From NCBI RefSeq assembly GCF_014648635.1, contig NZ_BMRM01000002.1, forward strand, positions 496,001-560,000: 64,000 nucleotides of DNA, written 5' to 3'. The stretch comes from Streptomyces cinerochromogenes. Lineage in GTDB: Bacteria > Actinomycetota > Actinomycetes > Streptomycetales > Streptomycetaceae. Below the pieces are notes generated by a model. The model saw only the letters and a list, made by a program, of their open reading frames with translations, searched no databases and was not told the origin of the DNA. Below, one piece after another: positions 60,640-64,000 of the stretch (position 1 is the stretch's first letter; each line of letters opens with the position of its first letter). Position numbers and translations under genes: made by a program.

Positions 60640-62006
60640 GCCTCGCCCTCGATCGCAGCGGTCGCCGCCGGCACCGGCAGGAACACCGTCACCTCGTACC
60701 CTCCCTCGGCCGTGGGGGCCGCCGTCATCTCGCCGTTCAGCATCGAGACGCGCTCCCGCATGCCGGTGATGCCGTGCCCGGCCCCGGGAGAGGGCTTCAG
60801 CAGGCTCTGTGCCGGGGGCGGGCCGTTGACGACGCGGACACCGAGGCCGCCGAGGACATAGGCGACCTCCACGCGGGCACGCGCGCCCGGTGCGTGCCGC
60901 AGGGTGTTGCTCAGCGCCTCCTGCACGATCCGGTACGCCGACAGCTCCACCCCCTGCGGCAGTTCGCGCACCGCACCGGTCACCGCCTTCTCCACCGTCA
61001 GGCCGGCCTCGCGCACATTGGCGAGCAGGCCGTCCAGGTCGGCGAGGGTGGGCTGCGGGGCGTCCGGGGCCTCGTGGTTCTCCGCGCGGACCACGCCGAG
61101 GACCCGGCGCAGCTCGGTCAGGGCCGCCACCGCGTTCTCCCGGATGGTGGCGAACGCCTTCTCCAGCTCCGGCGGCGGGTTCTCCACGCGGTAGGGCGCT
61201 GCCTCCGCCTGGATGGCGACCACCGACATGTGGTGGGCGACCACGTCGTGCAGCTCACGGGCGATCGTGGTGCGCTCCTCCAGCAGGGTGCGCCGCGAAC
61301 GCTCGTGCTCCGTCACCGTCTGCTGGGCGGTCACGTCCTGCTCGGCCTGCCGGCGTATGTGCCACACCGTGACGACCAGCAGGACCAGCGCGGACACCAC
61401 CAGCAGCGGGCCCGTGTCGGTGTCGTAGTGCGTGGAGCCGAAGACGGTCTCCGCCCAGAAGCCGTACAGCGCGGTCAGCAGCCACATCCAGGCCGCCGTG
61501 CGCGGGCGGGTGCGGATCGCCACGACCGTGAGCACCAGCAGGTGGGAAACGAGACTGCCCGGCAGCCAGGGCCAGCTGCCCCAGTCGCTGCCGAGGACCG
61601 AGCTAGCCGCCGTCGCCGCGAACGACAGCCAGAACGCGCCGACCGGACGCACCAGGGTCAGCAGCACCGGGGCCAGGGCGAGCAGCCCGCACAGCACGGC
61701 CGGCGGGCCGGCGTCGGCGCCCGTCACGCCCGCGGCCAGCGCCACGACTCCGCCGGCCGCCACCACGGCGTGCGGGGTCCAGGCCGCGTAGGCCCGCAGC
61801 CGGCCGGAGAGGTGGCGGGTGAGGGGGCCGTCCGCCGCCGTGCGGGGCAGCGGCCGGTAGGCGAAGGCCTGGTGGAACAGGTCCTGCCACAGCCCGCGCA
61901 GGGCGTCCGCCGCCGCGCGGAACTCGGGGCTGCGCGGCGTGTAGGGCTCGAACGCGCCGTCCGGCGGATCCGGCGGCGTCGGCTGCGTCTGGGTCGTTTC
62001 GATCAC
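60636..62006 (-). CDS. NarL-type sensor histidine kinase
   Basis: 456 aa from ATG 62006. Four or five TM segments lie between residues about 75 and 215. The HisKA_3 dimerisation helix is RTTIARELHDVVAHHMSVVA (phospho-His in ELHD). HATPase follows with ELSAYRIVQEALSNTLRHAP, VRVVNGP and GAGHGITGMRERVSMLNGEM. It forms a two-component system with the overlapping response regulator. The N-terminal membrane block has no recognisable sensor domain, so the stimulus may be sensed in the membrane. Confidence 0.95.
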   Translation of the reverse strand: MIETTQTQPTPPDPPDGAFEPYTPRSPEFRAAADALRGLWQDLFHQAFAYRPLPRTAADGPLTRHLSGRLRAYAAWTPHAVVAAGGVVALAAGVTGADAGPPAVLCGLLALAPVLLTLVRPVGAFWLSFAATAASSVLGSDWGSWPWLPGSLVSHLLVLTVVAIRTRPRTAAWMWLLTALYGFWAETVFGSTHYDTDTGPLLVVSALVLLVVTVWHIRRQAEQDVTAQQTVTEHERSRRTLLEERTTIARELHDVVAHHMSVVAIQAEAAPYRVENPPPELEKAFATIRENAVAALTELRRVLGVVRAENHEAPDAPQPTLADLDGLLANVREAGLTVEKAVTGAVRELPQGVELSAYRIVQEALSNTLRHAPGARARVEVAYVLGGLGVRVVNGPPPAQSLLKPSPGAGHGITGMRERVSMLNGEMTAAPTAEGGYEVTVFLPVPAATAAIEGEA

Positions 62007-62101
62007 GTGGGAAACGGTAGGTGCGGACCGGACGCGCGGTCGTCCCCTTGGAGAAGGGTCCTGGGACGTCCCTCTCAGGTACTACGGCTCGCCCCCGGAG
62101 G

Positions 62102-62782
62102 TCAGCGGCCTCCGGGGCGGACCACGCCCGACTCGTAGGCGAACACCGCCGCCTGGGTGCGGTCGCGCAGGCCCAGCTTCACCAGGATCCGGCCCACGTG
62201 GGTCTTCACGGTCTGCTCGGCCACGACCAGCCGCTCGGCGATCTCCGCGTTCGACAGGCCCTGCGCGATCAGCGCCAGCACCTCCGTCTCCCGCTCGGTG
62301 AGGTCGGCCACGCGCCGCTTGAGCGGGGCCCGGCCGCTGCCGTCCAGGCGGGAGAACTCGGCGATGAGCCGGCGGGTGATGCCGGGCGCCAGCAGGGCGT
62401 CGCCCGCGGCCACCACCCGCACCGCCTCGGCCAGTTGGTCGGCGGAGGCGTCCTTGAGGAGGAAACCGGAGGCACCGGCCCGCAGTGCGTCGTACACGTA
62501 CTCGTCCAGGTCGAACGTGGTCAGCACCAGCACCTTGACGGCGGGGTGGTCCTCGGTGATCCGGCTGGTCGCCTCGATGCCGCCCAGCTCCGGCATCCGG
62601 ATGTCCATCAGCACGACGTCCGGCGCCAGTTCGGCGGCCCGGGCGATCGCGTCCCGGCCGTCGACCGCCTGCCCGACCACCTCGATGTCCGGCTGGGTGT
62701 CGAGCAGCACGGTGAAGCCCTGCCGCACCATCTGCTGGTCGTCGGCGATGAGGACCCGGATGCTGCCGGTACCGCTCGTCAT
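62102..62782 (-). CDS. NarL/LuxR-family response regulator (paralogue)
   Basis: 226 aa. Phospho-Asp60 in DVVLMDIRMPELGGIEATSR, Lys in GFLLKDASADQLAEAV, and HTH DLTERETEVLALIAQGLSNA then IAERLVVAEQTVKTHVGRIL. Very similar to the regulator at 59974. The ATG overlaps the downstream kinase stop, as in the first pair. Confidence 0.95.
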   Translation of the reverse strand: MTSGTGSIRVLIADDQQMVRQGFTVLLDTQPDIEVVGQAVDGRDAIARAAELAPDVVLMDIRMPELGGIEATSRITEDHPAVKVLVLTTFDLDEYVYDALRAGASGFLLKDASADQLAEAVRVVAAGDALLAPGITRRLIAEFSRLDGSGRAPLKRRVADLTERETEVLALIAQGLSNAEIAERLVVAEQTVKTHVGRILVKLGLRDRTQAAVFAYESGVVRPGGR

Positions 62783-64000
62783 GGGCTCTGTTCTCCTGTC
62801 GGGGGCTGGTCGGGCGGGTTCGGGGCGATGTCCCCGGGGAGGTGGGCCGTGACGCTGAACCCGCCGCCCGGGGTGCGCTCCGCGAGGACATGTCCGCCGA
62901 GCATCGCCGCGCGCTCACGCATGCCGAGCAGCCCGTGTCCGGCGCCCGGGGAGGGCGGGACCGGGCGCTGCGGCGGCGAGTTGGTCACCACCAGGTGCAG
63001 GCCGTCCGGGAAGTGCCCGACCTCGACGTGCACCCGGGAACCCGGCGCGTGCCGCAGGGCGTTGCTCAGCGCCTCCTGGATTATTCGGTACGCCGACAGT
63101 TCCACGCCCGGGGCGTACGGCCGGACCTCGCCGACGGCCTTCGCGGTCACGTCCAGCCCGGCCGCCCGCGTGTTCTCGACCAGTCCGTCGAGCCGGGCGA
63201 GCGTGGGCTGCGGGGCGTCCGGGGCGGCGCCGGTACCGGGAGCGCCCAGGCCGTAGGGGTCCTCGGGGTTCTCGGAACGCAGCACGCCGAGGACCCGGCG
63301 CAGTTCGGTGAGCGCCTCCAGCGCGTTGCCGCGGATGCCGGCGAGGTTCTCCAGCAGCTCCTCGGAGGGGTCCTTGACGAGATGGGGGGCCACCTGGGCC
63401 TGGATGGAGATCACCGACATGTGGTGGGCGACCACGTCGTGCAGCTCGCGGGCGATCCGGCTGCGCTCCTCCAGCAGGGTGCGGCGGGCCCGTTCCTCGG
63501 CGGTGATCGTCGTCTGCTGGACCAGTTCGGTACGGGCCTCCTGGCGGCTGCGCAGGGTGCCGCCGACGGCGGTGGCGATACCGAACAGGGCCACGGCGAC
63601 CGTGCCGGTGCCGGAGTAGTGCCCCACCGCCGCCCCGACGCGCACGAGGCAGGTGACGACCGTGGTCACGGCGAGCACGGTGAGGGTGCCGCCGAGGCGG
63701 ACCCGCAGCGCGAGGAGCAGAAGCACGGTCGTGTGGGCCAGCAGCGTCGGCGTCGACCACGGCCAGTCGGGGCCGGAGGCCGGGGCGGACTCCAGGTGCG
63801 GGCGGGCGAGCAGGGCGGTGACGGTGGCGGCGGCCAGGGACAACGCCCAGGCCGGGACGGGACGCCGGACGGCCAGGACGATGGCGACGGCCTGGAGCGA
63901 GGTGGCGAGGAGGGCGGTGGAGTACTCCAGGTCGTACGACTCGGAGACGTCGACGCCGCCGGCGAGCGCGATGGCCAGCGCCGTCCAGCCGATGAGGAGG
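62779..64000 (-). CDS. NarL-type sensor histidine kinase, 5' part beyond right edge
   Basis: The frame is open to the right edge. The in-frame TTG at 63843 is not the start, because hydrophobic coding sequence continues upstream (LLIGWTALAIALAGGVDVSE, STALLATSLQAVAIVLAVRR). The HisKA_3 site is SRIARELHDVVAHHMSVI and the HATPase has ELSAYRIIQEALSNALRHAP and GAGHGLLGMRERAAMLGGHV. At least four TM segments precede the kinase core. Paralogue of the kinase at 60636, differing mainly in the membrane part. Partial. Confidence 0.92.
   Translation of the reverse strand, partial: LLIGWTALAIALAGGVDVSESYDLEYSTALLATSLQAVAIVLAVRRPVPAWALSLAAATVTALLARPHLESAPASGPDWPWSTPTLLAHTTVLLLLALRVRLGGTLTVLAVTTVVTCLVRVGAAVGHYSGTGTVAVALFGIATAVGGTLRSRQEARTELVQQTTITAEERARRTLLEERSRIARELHDVVAHHMSVISIQAQVAPHLVKDPSEELLENLAGIRGNALEALTELRRVLGVLRSENPEDPYGLGAPGTGAAPDAPQPTLARLDGLVENTRAAGLDVTAKAVGEVRPYAPGVELSAYRIIQEALSNALRHAPGSRVHVEVGHFPDGLHLVVTNSPPQRPVPPSPGAGHGLLGMRERAAMLGGHVLAERTPGGGFSVTAHLPGDIAPNPPDQPPTGEQSP

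Overview
The window is about 70% G+C or higher, with strongly GC3-biased genes, frequent GTG/TTG starts, purine-rich ribosome sites and tight overlapping operons. Together with the gene families this points to a Streptomyces chromosome. From about 27.6 kb rightwards the order (sigma factor, asd, lysC, recR, ybaB, Ser/Thr kinase, aminotransferase, purA, CYP107-like P450, two-component pairs) is a typical Streptomyces core block. I recognise it from memory of S. coelicolor-type gene order, not from a search.

Left part, 1 to about 7.4 kb (mostly minus strand): the right portion of a pSAM2-type integrative and conjugative element. It holds a RepSA-like rolling-circle initiator cut by the window edge, three small spread/transfer proteins, a DUF2637 SpdB-like membrane protein, the TraB/FtsK-type DNA translocase and an SCO3933-family regulator. 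An XRE+TPR regulator with an ABM-type protein follows upstream, then a plus-strand HATPase gene and a small CECW protein. A phased array of six GTAC motifs at the 3' end of the XRE gene, with a related cluster upstream of that operon, looks like operator DNA. No integrase, excisionase or att site is visible; they must lie left of the window.

Accessory mosaic, about 7.4-25.5 kb: a low-GC two-gene cassette (cytosolic 336-aa protein plus 4-TM partner); a ~340-bp non-coding segment present twice (9.5 and 22.5 kb), each copy ending in a terminator-like hairpin; a flavoprotein divergent from a second XRE+TPR regulator; a second copy of the CECW gene broken by an amber codon; a scar of two transposase fragments; a lower-GC island (LysA-like decarboxylase, PucR regulator, class C serine hydrolase, APC permease); an IS1380-type insertion sequence; two weakly characterised ORFs; an HD-domain phosphohydrolase; and a secreted CAP protein.

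Right part, 25.5-64 kb: a second LysA-like enzyme with an SAV_915 protein; glutamine-dependent NAD synthetase; a membrane permease pair (PF03773 + TIGR03943); a two-RCK TrkA-like protein; a GNAT; an S9 peptidase; a methyltransferase; SURF1; a SigE-type sigma factor with a translationally coupled single-pass membrane protein; the lysC-asd aspartate operon; recR with its neighbours; a PASTA-less Ser/Thr kinase; a class III aminotransferase; a GntR regulator; purA; a degenerate diacylglycerol-kinase-like gene; an APC permease; a P450; a possible WXG-type toxin gene with a C-terminal frameshift beside an immunity-like gene; and two tandem NarL/LuxR two-component systems, the last kinase running off the right edge.

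The least explained items are the low-GC cassette at 7.65-9.25 kb, the GTAC operator array, the duplicated terminator-ended segment, and the amino-acid island at 13.7-19.8 kb.
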